Numbered from the stretch's first letter, positions 1-8,089 are shown. The stretch is 31,413 bases of DNA from Opitutaceae bacterium (GCA_016715765.1 JADJZJ010000045.1:1-31413); one strand, 5' to 3'. Notes: a model not told the origin generated them from the sequence alone. A program made the numbers and translations.

Positions 1-1396
1 GGAAGTGCTCCGGATCGGCTGCTACGAAGACGAGACCGGAACCCCGGGGGCATGGTGCATCGACCGAGGAGTGCGGTGCGTCACATGCTGGCCATCGGCT
101 CCAGCGGCAGCGGCAAAACCAACTTACTCACGGCCGTAATCCGGGGTCTGCTTTCATGGCACAAAGACAATCGTTCGAGGCGTCCCGGGCTTTTAATCTT
201 CGATCTCAAAGGGGGTAATTTCCCAGAACAAGTCGAGGAATGGGCCCGCCGAGAAGGTCGAGCTGATGATGTTGTGCATTTGTCGCTAACATCGAAATCG
301 GGTTATGATCTATTTGGGACGTTCAACACGCCCGAGCAGATCTCTGCTCAGACGGAAAAGTTGTTATTCGCAGCAGGTAGTGTGAGCGAACGGGATCAAT
401 TTTGGGATCAGACGCGATATGCGCTAATTCACGCCGCTTTAAGCTGCCTTCTCTGTGTAGATCGGGAACGGCGTTCGTTCCAGCGTTGGATTTATCTCCT
501 GTCCTCTTGGCTGACGAGTGAAGAAGCCTCGGAGGAGCACCGCGAACTGCTGAATCAGTTCGAGCTTCATGTTGAATCCATGCAGGAAGCTGATCCGAAC
601 CGGACCCAATTGCGACGTGCGGTAGAAACACTGAAAAGCTGGGGCGGTGGGGCCTGGGACCCACGAACCAGGGCGAATATCGTCGCGACCACACACACGT
701 CGCAATCCCCTGCTGGAGTCTTCTGCTCAGCGGTTCTTTGGGGTCGGGAGAGAGCACAATGTCAGCGTTCAGTCGGTCCTAAACGAAGGGAAGATACTAA
801 TACTATCGGTGAATGCGGTCGTTGAGCCACGGCTCGCGACCTTTGCTTCACGGCTGATAAAATCCGAGTTCTGAAGCTGCATTTGCGCGAAAGATGAGCA
901 GTCACTCCAAGCCACGGTTGTTCGCGATGATCTGCGATGAATATCAACTCGCCTGTACTGCGGGGACTGGTAGCCAGAGATTTAATGACGTGGTGGCGCT
1001 TCCTCTGCTCCGTGAATTTGGCGCGATGGTCTGCGCAGCCACGCAATCCCTTGCTGCGCTCGATGCGTCGGTTGGTGTTCAAGCCCGGCGGGTTCTATTA
1101 CCTAACTTTAATTCCGTCTGCTTTTTCCGCACCAATGAAAGGAGGTTGAAGAACTTGCCGAACAAATGTTGGGGCTGCATGTGACGGAGGAAGTCATCGT
1201 GGAGTTGTCATCAATCGAATCTGCCAAGGACCTTATTCACACGAGCAAGCGCACGTTGCGGCGCTTAGCGCGGCGACCAATTTGTCCGCGGGGTGCCCTA
1301 GCTCAAATGGAGCCCGGCCAGGCTTTCGTTCATCAATCGGGCACGCGGATGGAAAGGCCAGTTTGGTTCGAATTACAGTCCGATTCTCCGCCATAG
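1..1396 (+). pseudogene. TraG/TraD/VirD4-like coupling ATPase, multiply frameshifted, 5' end outside window
   Basis: Remains of a DNA-pumping ATPase of the type IV coupling protein class, which delivers DNA to a conjugation channel at the inner membrane. Walker A GSSGSGKT lies near 92-115 and a Walker B-like LLIFDLKGG near 190-216. A second acidic motif, MICDEYQ, lies near 922-945 and is followed by an ATQS motif typical of the family. The C-terminal end reads LAQMEPGQAFV. The protein can be followed only by changing frame about six times: near 75, 705, 873, 1140, 1243 and 1303. For example, LIKSEF ends at a stop at 872, but EAAFARKM continues one base later. The last stop is at 1394-1396. 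Six breaks in 1.4 kb point to a decayed gene or a very poor sequence stretch. The family call is fairly firm, but subfamily (TraD, TraG or a DUF87-type ATPase) is not resolved. Confidence 0.72.
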
Positions 1397-1430
1397 GTGC
1401 CGCTTCGCAAGGTTAGCAATAGAAGGCACA

Positions 1431-1456
1431 GCCCCGTGTTTCACACGGGGCTTTTT
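1431..1456 (+). terminator. Rho-independent terminator after the ATPase remnant
   Basis: A perfect 8-bp stem, GCCCCGTG with CACGGGGC, has the 5-nt loop TTTCA and is followed by TTTTT. It lies 35 bp after the last stop of the ATPase remnant, so it separates that gene from the downstream run starting at 1520. Confidence 0.88.
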
Positions 1457-1519
1457 GTTGCTACGCGACAACAAAAAAATGAACGCCGAGAAACATAAAA
1501 TGCTCGGCGATAGAAATAT

Positions 1520-1780
1520 ATGAAAACTCATCAATTGTCTTGGGAAGATAGTGAATACACGGCGGTGCTCGCGCCGCTTGAGGACGGCATTGTTCAATGC
1601 TCCATCCAAAACAATGGTACGGAGGCGGCTCATCTCTTCCTGCTTACCGGCGGGCTAGTTGGGTTAGTCGATATCGAGATCAAGGACGACTTTTCGCCAC
1701 CCGATGGGCTACTCCTAATCGTCGGGCGCATCGTTGTAGAACATCGGCGCGCAGTTCGCGAAGGGAGGACCCTGATATGA
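1520..1780 (+). CDS. Hypothetical protein, 86 aa
   Basis: No family recognised. It is a small, acidic, beta-rich looking protein with no signal peptide or membrane segment. A hydrophobic stretch at about residues 40-51 (LFLLTGGLVGLV) is too short and interrupted for a confident membrane span. It is the first gene after the terminator at 1431-1456. Its stop overlaps the start of the next gene (ATGA at 1777-1780), which implies translational coupling with the PcfJ-like gene. The ribosome binding site is weak. Confidence 0.55.
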   Translation: MKTHQLSWEDSEYTAVLAPLEDGIVQCSIQNNGTEAAHLFLLTGGLVGLVDIEIKDDFSPPDGLLLIVGRIVVEHRRAVREGRTLI

Positions 1781-2391
1781 ACGACGAAGAAGCCTATCAA
1801 GAGGCATCCGCCGTTGTGCTGCCGGATGGCCAAATCTTGGTCGAAGGCGCGGTCATTCGGCCTTGGCCCTCCTTGCAGATGGCGCCGGTAAGGTCATTAG
1901 CATTTACTGAGGAGATTTTGCGAGCAGTTCCTGGTTCCCGATTCTGGCCCGCAGCTCGCGTGATCCCTTCGGAAGTGCGCAAACTTGCTTGGTTAACGCC
2001 GAGTCATGCTTGGGGAATGGCAGAACTGTGCGCCGTCAACCACGCACGCGGGCTGGATCTCGTGAGTAATTGTCCAGCACTCGCGATTCTGATCTGCGAA
2101 CACTACGTCCCCGACCGGGACGGTGATTATTGGGACTATCTCTCCAGCATGCTCGGTAAAACTTGGCGGCAGTTACTCGCAGTATTCGAACTGCCCGTTC
2201 GTCCGCGGACGATTCGCATCCTGTGCAAACTCGACCGGGCGCACTGCCGGGCAGCGACAATTCACAAGCTCTGCGCGGAACTTAGAAAAGGCAATCGGTG
2301 GCTGTGCGTATTGCCGCATCTATCTCGAATTACACGGGACACAGTCGCACTACTACACACGAAACCCGCTGCCTTTCGCCCGCATTACTAA
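1777..2391 (+). CDS. PcfJ-like protein, N-terminal part (frame broken)
   Basis: This 204-aa reading frame starts at the ATGA overlap with the upstream gene. Its leucine- and arginine-rich helical segments (for example RTIRILCKLDRAHCRAATIHKLCAEL) resemble the middle of PcfJ-like proteins. PcfJ is known from the pCF10 conjugative plasmid and related mobile elements; its biochemical role is unclear. The frame ends at 2391, while the frame that continues the PcfJ-like sequence already runs through the same bases. A single-base slip at about 2364-2382 would join LLHTKPAA to LSPALLMASEASDW and give one protein of about 380 aa. The two ORFs may therefore be one frameshifted gene, or two coupled cistrons. 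Family assignment rests mainly on the C-terminal part. Confidence 0.6.
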   Translation: MNDEEAYQEASAVVLPDGQILVEGAVIRPWPSLQMAPVRSLAFTEEILRAVPGSRFWPAARVIPSEVRKLAWLTPSHAWGMAELCAVNHARGLDLVSNCPALAILICEHYVPDRDGDYWDYLSSMLGKTWRQLLAVFELPVRPRTIRILCKLDRAHCRAATIHKLCAELRKGNRWLCVLPHLSRITRDTVALLHTKPAAFRPHY

Positions 2392-2915
2392 TGGCGAGCG
2401 AGGCAAGTGATTGGGACGAGGAGCCGGTAGCGTGGTTGATACAAAGCCTGCACTCGCTTCTTGCGGAAACTGGAAGGTGCGGCGAGTGGCCATACAACCA
2501 TGCTGATGTAGAGCAGCTGCGCAGAGCGGAGCGAAAGCTCCGGATGGCTCTCCACCCTGATTTTATGGCCGAAGATCCGCTTCCGCCACCGCCGATAGCC
2601 GGAATCCCTGGGCGCATAGAACCACTTCGAGACTGCTGGAGCCTTGCGAGTGAAGGTGAATGCCAGACGAACTGTTCGGGCGGCTACGTTGAACTCGTCG
2701 CGCACGGCAAGGCATACTTGTACGCTGTGTTCTATCCCGAACGATCCACGCTCGCGCTGCGCAAACACGGCGCGAGCGGACTGTGGATCATTGAGGACCT
2801 TGTGGCGGAAGACAATGGGCTCGTGACAGACGCTACTCGAGCTTTCGCCGAGCAGTGGTTGGCCCAAGCGGGCCAGTTACCTGCAAAACTAAAAAGCGAG
2901 CAAACTTCTACATGA
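2391..2915 (+). CDS. PcfJ-like protein, C-terminal part
   Basis: A 174-aa frame. The ATG at 2391 overlaps the previous stop (TAATG), but it more likely continues the upstream frame after a one-base slip. The C-terminal half has the PcfJ-like layout. A proline-rich lead-in is followed by a segment corresponding to the L..EG...CV.Y pattern (here LASEGECQTNCSGGYV). Then come the paired strands AYLYAVFYPERSTLALRK and the WIIEDL...N motif, and a final helix, AEQWLAQ. Two cysteines in ECQTNC are a variation on the usual single cysteine. Its stop overlaps the next start (ATGA at 2912-2915). Placement between a coupling ATPase remnant and nucleases fits a conjugative or integrative element. Function is unknown. 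Confidence 0.6.
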   Translation: MASEASDWDEEPVAWLIQSLHSLLAETGRCGEWPYNHADVEQLRRAERKLRMALHPDFMAEDPLPPPPIAGIPGRIEPLRDCWSLASEGECQTNCSGGYVELVAHGKAYLYAVFYPERSTLALRKHGASGLWIIEDLVAEDNGLVTDATRAFAEQWLAQAGQLPAKLKSEQTST

Positions 2916-3271
2916 CTACTGATAAATGGAAAAATGTTCTGCGTCGGGAGCGGGCTCGCAAGAGCCGCCGACGCACAGAAAACCGGAAACTAATAGCCGC
3001 CGCAAAAGCCCAGGGCTGTTATTGCGGTAAACGCGACCTCCCTCTGCGGGATTTGCACTTCGACCACCGCGACCCCCGCGAGAAAAAGCGCAAAATCTGT
3101 CACATGATCTCTGGATCAACGCAGGCTCTCATTGCGGAGATTAATAAATGTCGGCTTCTATGCGCATGGGCCCACAGCCATTTCACCACACCGGCGAACT
3201 TTGCCGTTGTCCCCAGGCAGAGGCGGCGAACGCAAGAAAGAAGGAGTCATCATGACTGCCGACATGTTTAG
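2912..3271 (+). CDS. HNH-type endonuclease-like protein
   Basis: 119 aa from the ATG overlapping the previous stop; translation could read further upstream, but the ATGA coupling favours 2912. After a very basic N-terminal helix it has CYC at residues 36-38 and the FDH pair at 50-52. These are followed by RDPREKKRKICHMIS, C80, and the LLCAWAH end of the HNH core at 82-88. In related small HNH proteins the last part normally reads CANCH or CAWCH. Here the second cysteine of that zinc knuckle is alanine (CAWAH), and the tail after it is unusually basic and ends in HHDCRHV. The enzyme may have lost zinc binding, or a frame error may have scrambled the tail. Such nucleases are common in phages and mobile elements. 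Confidence 0.68.
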   Translation: MTTDKWKNVLRRERARKSRRRTENRKLIAAAKAQGCYCGKRDLPLRDLHFDHRDPREKKRKICHMISGSTQALIAEINKCRLLCAWAHSHFTTPANFAVVPRQRRRTQERRSHHDCRHV

Positions 3272-3292
3272 TATGTAATCGGCCGGGGCCAT

Positions 3293-3739
3293 GTGGAGGC
3301 GCTGGATTGTTCAGGCGTCTCGGAGCAATTCGATATCACGCGGATGAGCAACGCCGACCTGCGGGAACAGTTCGGCCGCATCTTCTACCGTTTTAGTGGT
3401 TACGATGACTGCACAGACGAACTCTATGCGATCCCGGAAGTGCGGCGGTATCTGCGCCGGTGGCATGAGCTGCAGCCGTATTGGCTGTTCTTCGGTTCTT
3501 TTGAGGACGCTACGCTCAAGCTCCTATATCTGGCGCTGCTCGACAGCGTGGACTGCTTCCAGTTCAGTAAGGAGGGAGTCGCATGTGCTTGCTTCGATTT
3601 GCACACAATGACCACGATCTTAGCCGAGGATCTGGATCGGGCGGATCAGTTATGTGAACGGATAGGTGTCAGCCCGGCGAAACGGCTGCAGCGGGCAAAG
3701 CAAGCACTTCACTACTTTGGATTGGAGGGCCCACGATGA
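3293..3739 (+). CDS. Hypothetical protein, 148 aa
   Basis: Family not recognised. It is a soluble, acidic, mostly helical protein with a central aromatic run (YLRRWHELQPYWLFFGSFEDATLKLLYLALL, in pieces) and no signal peptide. GTG at 3293 and ATG at 3344 are possible starts. A much better initiation site lies upstream: the strong Shine-Dalgarno AAGGAG at 3241-3246 precedes ATG at 3252, which opens an 8-codon frame ending at 3278. The reading in this gene's frame just past that point is YVIGRGHVEALD, so a one-base slip near 3268-3275 would give a protein beginning MTADMFS. The stop overlaps the next start (ATGA at 3736-3739), tying it to the nuclease gene. Confidence 0.6.
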   Translation: MEALDCSGVSEQFDITRMSNADLREQFGRIFYRFSGYDDCTDELYAIPEVRRYLRRWHELQPYWLFFGSFEDATLKLLYLALLDSVDCFQFSKEGVACACFDLHTMTTILAEDLDRADQLCERIGVSPAKRLQRAKQALHYFGLEGPR

Positions 3740-4350
3740 TCACGGAATCAGAGTTTATTCTAGCTCCAAACTGCCCCGTACAGGTCCTGCACGAGCGCGC
3801 GCGGTTGCCGCGCACGGATAGAACAGATTCGTTTGCAAAATGGATGCGGCAGGAGTCGCAAAAAGTACGTGCTCTGTCGCGGTTGCTGTTTTCCGCAAGG
3901 CAAAGCGCCCCAGCAACGCGAGGAGAAATTCCCTCTTCTGTGCTAGTTGAGCTCGAGCAGGGGCAGACGGTCGCAGACCTGCGGTTTGAAGCGGACGGTT
4001 TGGCATGCACCGGAGATTTTGCCGTGATTTCTGGCCACGAGCTGCGGCTCTACACGGTAGCAGCCAAAGCCGTGGACTCGGCCCGTCACCAGGTCGGAGC
4101 CGAGTTCACGACACAACGCGGCGCAATCCGCGCAGATTGGGCTGAGACTCTCGATCGAATCGCATTTCGGATGCTGGTGACCCAAGCCTGCCTGCTGAAC
4201 TACCGAGTGATTCCGTTTTTAGTCGCTCCATGCAGTGGTGCGATTGCAGAGATTGAAGGTCTGCCGACGTTAGTTGACAGGTTAACAGCTGGTGACCGCG
4301 AGGCCGAGGCGTTGTCAACAAAAGGCCAACCGCTTGCTAGCGGTAGTTGA
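3736..4350 (+). CDS. Cas4/DUF2779-type nuclease, N-terminal part
   Basis: The 204-aa frame has the layout of the N-terminal half of DUF2779 proteins, which resembles Cas4/AddB-like PD-(D/E)XK nucleases. An early FILAPNCP motif near residue 12 could supply the first iron-sulfur cysteine. A predicted strand-turn-strand around residues 85-115 contains CTGDF. The next strand, LYTVAAKA, occupies the place where an E-x-K catalytic pair is expected, but no clear E-x-K is seen, so nuclease activity of this half is doubtful. The frame runs out at 4350, after sequence that overlaps the following frame. A one-base slip near the AAAA at 4320-4323 would connect it to the C-terminal half. Confidence 0.62.
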   Translation: MITESEFILAPNCPVQVLHERARLPRTDRTDSFAKWMRQESQKVRALSRLLFSARQSAPATRGEIPSSVLVELEQGQTVADLRFEADGLACTGDFAVISGHELRLYTVAAKAVDSARHQVGAEFTTQRGAIRADWAETLDRIAFRMLVTQACLLNYRVIPFLVAPCSGAIAEIEGLPTLVDRLTAGDREAEALSTKGQPLASGS

Positions 4351-5473
4351 TGTAAAAGCGGAATGCTTCCAACGGCTGGCCCAGGTGCGGAAACAGATCG
4401 CTGAGATCCGTGCGTTCCTAGATGCACCGACACCGCCACGTATTGGCTACAAGTGTCGGTCTTGTTCCTTCCGGACTGAAGGGCCTGACAGCGGGTTCGC
4501 GCGCTGCGGCTGGGGCCCGCATCCGACCATCCTTGATGTTGGCTACGTCTACTTCGTGCAAACCGAGGATAGGCGGCCGATAATCGACACTCTTGCACCC
4601 ATCGGTCGAGTCTCGGCCTTAGATTTACCGCGTGACCGGATACTCGGTGAACACGCTGGAAGGATCATCCGTCAACTCGACTGTCTTGAAAGCGGGAAGG
4701 AGATTATCAACCCCGCGCTCGAACTCGAGATGCAGCACGTGAGCTTCCCCGTGCACTTCCTCGACATTGAGACAATTCGCACATCCGTACCTGTCCATCG
4801 CGGTGGGCGCGTCAACGGACTCACGCTGTTTCAATTCAGCGTCCATACGCGGCAATTCATGCGCGGGCCTCTGGTCCACCATGCCTGGCTTAATACCGAA
4901 ACCGCTGATCCCAATCGGACTTTCCTGCGTGCCCTTCGTGCCGTGCTGGGCGACCTTGGCACGGTTCTTATATGGACCGAATACGAGCGCCAGTGCTTTC
5001 ATGAATTACTCAATGAGTTGTTAACGGTGGGCCCACCCGACGCCGATACCGCGTGGCTGCAAGCGCTGCTATTCGGCGACCGGATGTTCGATCAGCATCG
5101 GCTTTGTTACGATTACTACCAGCACCCGCTGATGGGTGGACGCACTTCAATTAAGGCGGTGCTGCCCGCGGTCTGGTCCGAAGATTCGCCCGTCAAATTG
5201 ATGGCCCCTTACGTTGACTTCCCTCAGGACATCGACCCCTATGCGGCCCTTCATCAAGCCGGGAACGTGTCGGACGGCTGCAATGCGATGGAGGCCTATT
5301 TGGCGCTGATGACAGCTGATATCGAAACGCGCCAGAAGGTGAAAAACGGTCTCTTGAAATACTGCCACGTTGACACTGCGGCCATGGCATACGTTTGGGA
5401 TTATTGGGAATGGTCATTGCTCCGGCAGCGCCTGCACGACCAAATGGCAGAGAAGACGGTGCTACTTGGATAG
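4292..5473 (+). CDS. DUF2779-type nuclease, C-terminal part with exonuclease-like domain
   Basis: A 393-aa frame, most likely the continuation of the 3736-4350 frame; true shared sequence begins around 4325 (LLAVVDVKAE). A cysteine cluster, KCRSCSF followed by C about 15 residues later (about residues 54-72), matches the distal iron-sulfur cysteines of Cas4/AddB-like nucleases. HFLDIETI near residues 154-161 is the hallmark of the DUF2779 core, which looks like a DnaQ/RNase H-fold 3'-5' exonuclease. A late acidic site, CHVDTAAM near 362-369, fits the closing D of that fold. So one protein may join two nuclease folds. Role is unknown; genomic context is a mobile element with HNH and PcfJ-like neighbours. 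Confidence 0.72.
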   Translation: MTARPRRCQQKANRLLAVVDVKAECFQRLAQVRKQIAEIRAFLDAPTPPRIGYKCRSCSFRTEGPDSGFARCGWGPHPTILDVGYVYFVQTEDRRPIIDTLAPIGRVSALDLPRDRILGEHAGRIIRQLDCLESGKEIINPALELEMQHVSFPVHFLDIETIRTSVPVHRGGRVNGLTLFQFSVHTRQFMRGPLVHHAWLNTETADPNRTFLRALRAVLGDLGTVLIWTEYERQCFHELLNELLTVGPPDADTAWLQALLFGDRMFDQHRLCYDYYQHPLMGGRTSIKAVLPAVWSEDSPVKLMAPYVDFPQDIDPYAALHQAGNVSDGCNAMEAYLALMTADIETRQKVKNGLLKYCHVDTAAMAYVWDYWEWSLLRQRLHDQMAEKTVLLG

Positions 5474-5784
5474 CTGCGACCGACTTAGCCGCATTGTTGA
5501 TGGCAGCTTTTGACCTCGTTCCCATCTTCCGGACGCTGCAGATCCGGACGCTGGCAGGGCTACTGCACAATCAGTGACATGATAGCCCTTACGCATTTCT
5601 GGAAGCATAGTAAAATGTGACATGAAGCCAACTCACGGCGCTCATCAAATCATGCCCAAGGCCGAGGGTTCTCGGATCACCATTGTTCACACATGCGACC
5701 GCTAACGCATTGGCGGGACGTTGATTACGTCGCAATTGGCAGTATCGGCGGTCCGGCGAGCCCGCTGGAGAAAGGAGGCCGCAC
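5474..5784 (+). other. Non-coding gap before the recombination genes
   Basis: No gene is supported here. The right end carries a very good Shine-Dalgarno, AAAGGAGG at 5771-5778, six bases before the GTG at 5785. The AT-richer stretch near 5600-5625 could hold the promoter of the HTH-integrase pair, but no clear -35/-10 pair was found. Confidence 0.5.
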
Positions 5785-6150
5785 GTGAAGGCAAATACGC
5801 GTAAGGCTATTCTCGCTGTGATGGAGGGTGACGACACCATCACCGAGCCAGAGCGCGCTGCGATAGTCGAAACCATCGAGGGACGGGTGCCTGCAGCGAC
5901 TCGATGCACCAAGATCCTGTCAGCTTCGGCGGCTGCAAGAGCAATTGGGATGTCCCGCCGCTGGTTTTATAACGTGCGCGAGGCGGAAGAGCATCTCCCG
6001 CCGGAGACGCAGACATTTCCCCGGGTCCCAATCGGGCCGGAGCGGTATGGGTATCACGAAGAGGACGTCCTGGCCTTCGCACGGAGGGGAATCAAAACGG
6101 CCATAGGCATGGAGAAATCCGCAAACTTAAAAAAAGAGGATTTCTCATGA
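5785..6150 (+). CDS. Helix-turn-helix protein, possible recombination directionality factor
   Basis: 121 aa from a GTG start fixed by the Shine-Dalgarno AAAGGAGG six bases upstream. A MerR/AlpA-like winged-helix segment at about residues 44-100 reads ILSASAAARAIGMSRRWFY and later RYGYHEEDVLAFA, the pattern of excisionase-type proteins where the last part is the wing and specificity helix. The stop overlaps the integrase start (ATGA at 6147-6150), so the two are translated together. By context it could act as an excisionase or as a regulator of the recombinase. No direct evidence separates these roles. Confidence 0.7.
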   Translation: MKANTRKAILAVMEGDDTITEPERAAIVETIEGRVPAATRCTKILSASAAARAIGMSRRWFYNVREAEEHLPPETQTFPRVPIGPERYGYHEEDVLAFARRGIKTAIGMEKSANLKKEDFS

Positions 6151-7580
6151 CTATATTAAAAACACACTCGTGGAAGGGGCGTAAGACACTATCGAGCCAG
6201 TTTTGGTACGGCAGCTTCCGCCGTGATAGAAAGAAGATCGTAACAAAGCTGAACGTGCGAATCGATGGCACCCCGCCCGCATCTCTACGCTCCGGCGATC
6301 CCGGTGATGCCGCATATGAGCGGTCCCGGGTTCGCGCTGAGTTGCAGTTGGAGCAAATGATAGCTGAAGCCCGGGACCGGCAGTCCCACGTCCAGGTCCT
6401 CAAGCGGATCCACCGACTGCAAACCGGACACAAGCTCCCCACACTCAAACTCGAAGCAGCCTACGCGCATTGGCTGGCGTTAAAGGAGGCCCCGGCTGAC
6501 CCCGATGACAAAACTGGCGACGCTGGTGACGCTGACTATTCCGAGAGGTACCTAAGCCAAGCGGAGAGCGCCGTGGGCAAGTTTCTCGACTTTGTCCGCA
6601 GGAAAGAGCCAACGGCGACCGAGGTGGGCCATATCACGGCCGACATTGGCCGACAATATATGGCTAGTAGGTACATGCGAAAGCTGTCGCCAAAGACCTT
6701 TAATAACACGCTCACCTTGCTGAGGTCGGTCTTCGGCGATTTGCTCCCCGAGGCGGGGCTGCCGGAAAACCCGTTCGCCAGTGTAAAGCGGCGTAAGAAA
6801 CCGGAGTGCATCAATCGAGTGCCGTTTACGCTCGAACAAATTGAGCGGATTCTGCGGGTCATAAAGGAGGAGAAGCATGGGTTTGTTCGCCCAATCATCA
6901 TCACTGCGCTTTGCACGGCGATGCGACGTGGCGACTGCTGCCGCTGGACGTGGGATTGCGTAAACCTCGAAGAAAACTTCATTGCCGTTAAGGCCCACAA
7001 GACGAATGCGCTGGTGCAATCGATCTTTCCACTCTTGGCCGAAGAGATCCGAAGGCACCTCCCCAAGCGCAGCGAGTATGTCTTTCCTCTCCAGGCGGCC
7101 GTCTTTGACAGCAACCCTGATGCAATGACGCATCGGTGCGAGCAGGTTCTGCGCAATGCCGGGTTTTCTGACGCCAGCGGCGGGTACTGCGATGGCGGGA
7201 GTGACCTTCGACTCAAGCGCGTCAAAGGCCGGGGGATTCGCCGTGCAAACATCCGGGGGCTCAACTCTTTTCGGGGCACTTGGATCACCATCGCGCTCAA
7301 CATGGGCGTCGTGCCCGAAATTGTGCGAAAAATAACGGGCCATACCGCGATGGAGGTTGTCCTTGCCCACTATTACAAACCGGCGCGAGAGGACATTCGC
7401 CGGGAGTTGATGAAGAAGATGCCCGCCTTCTTCAACATAGGTCAGCCCGCAGAACCCGCTAGTTCCGACGGTAAGTCCCTGCTTAAGGCAATTGAAGCGA
7501 TGACCCACGAGAACTGGGAAAGCGTTCGGGGCAAGATCTTGGCCGCGCTCGGTGACACCACGCCGAACCCGTCTGCGTAA
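6147..7580 (+). CDS. Tyrosine recombinase/integrase
   Basis: A 477-aa site-specific recombinase that would insert or excise the element by strand exchange at attachment sites. It has a long N-terminal arm and core-binding region (about 1-230) and a catalytic domain from about 235 (FTLEQIERIL). Visible catalytic residues are the box I arginine in TAMRRGD (about 260), the lysine in KAHKTN (about 282-285), the arginine in NSFRGTW (about 372-376), the histidine in GHTAMEV (about 399), and the tyrosine in AHYYKP (about 409). In the H-x-x-R motif the usual histidine is asparagine (NSFR). SD GAGGA at 6136-6140 precedes the ATG. The gene is unbroken, unlike many neighbours. It reads toward the element end at about 7600. 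Confidence 0.93.
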   Translation: MTILKTHSWKGRKTLSSQFWYGSFRRDRKKIVTKLNVRIDGTPPASLRSGDPGDAAYERSRVRAELQLEQMIAEARDRQSHVQVLKRIHRLQTGHKLPTLKLEAAYAHWLALKEAPADPDDKTGDAGDADYSERYLSQAESAVGKFLDFVRRKEPTATEVGHITADIGRQYMASRYMRKLSPKTFNNTLTLLRSVFGDLLPEAGLPENPFASVKRRKKPECINRVPFTLEQIERILRVIKEEKHGFVRPIIITALCTAMRRGDCCRWTWDCVNLEENFIAVKAHKTNALVQSIFPLLAEEIRRHLPKRSEYVFPLQAAVFDSNPDAMTHRCEQVLRNAGFSDASGGYCDGGSDLRLKRVKGRGIRRANIRGLNSFRGTWITIALNMGVVPEIVRKITGHTAMEVVLAHYYKPAREDIRRELMKKMPAFFNIGQPAEPASSDGKSLLKAIEAMTHENWESVRGKILAALGDTTPNPSA

Positions 7581-7639
7581 AGTGGCGACATTCTGCGTGC
7601 TCGGCGATGCGTGTGCGACTTACACCCGGAAGGGATGGT

Positions 7640-8089
7640 CTAGCCTAGGGTCCGGTTAGTCACCTGGCACGCATATACCGGCAGCAGCCGCACCAGGGTT
7701 TGGAGGAGGAGCCCAGGTGCGACAGGCTTGGGCAGGATCTCTTTCACACCCAGAGCCGTCAGTACGTTCCGATGGGCTTCAGTGTCAAAGCCGCTCATGA
7801 CTACGACCATGACTGAGGCGTCATGGAGTTGAAGGGCGTGGATCAAATCGAGTCCATCCATCCCGGGCATCATCATGTCGGTCAGGACGAGCTTCATCGA
7901 TCCGCGGTATTGGAGCAACAGCTTTAGGGCTTCGTTGCCCGATTCTGCCCTGAGAGTCTGGTATGCGTAGGCCTCAAGCAGGTCTCCGACGCGTTCCCGG
8001 ATCGCCGCCTCATCGTCCACGACGAGGATCAAGTCTCCGTGGCCTTTGATTGAGGGAGCAATCGGTTCTTCAGTAAGATTCATGCGCAT
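7640..8089 (-). CDS. Receiver-domain protein, probable remnant of a hybrid histidine kinase
   Basis: 149 aa, essentially a single CheY-like receiver domain. It has the acidic pair in ILVVDDE (about residues 20-26), the phospho-acceptor aspartate in LVLTDMMMPGMDG (about 71), the serine in VVMSGFD, and the lysine in ILPKPVAP. The lead-in SIKGHGDLILVVDDE is typical of the junction between a kinase domain and a C-terminal receiver in hybrid histidine kinases, so this may be a separated tail rather than a stand-alone regulator. No kinase motifs were found upstream (8090-8380, - strand), although LRPFVRQLSQ in one frame there is faintly kinase-like. The integrase ends only 60 bp away on the opposite strand, so integration could have damaged this locus. 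Confidence 0.8.
   Translation of the reverse strand: MRMNLTEEPIAPSIKGHGDLILVVDDEAAIRERVGDLLEAYAYQTLRAESGNEALKLLLQYRGSMKLVLTDMMMPGMDGLDLIHALQLHDASVMVVVMSGFDTEAHRNVLTALGVKEILPKPVAPGLLLQTLVRLLPVYACQVTNRTLG

Noticed and set aside
6552..7508. 318-aa open frame opposite the integrase
   Set aside because: Antisense to a well-supported integrase with catalytic residues; no motif or ribosome site.
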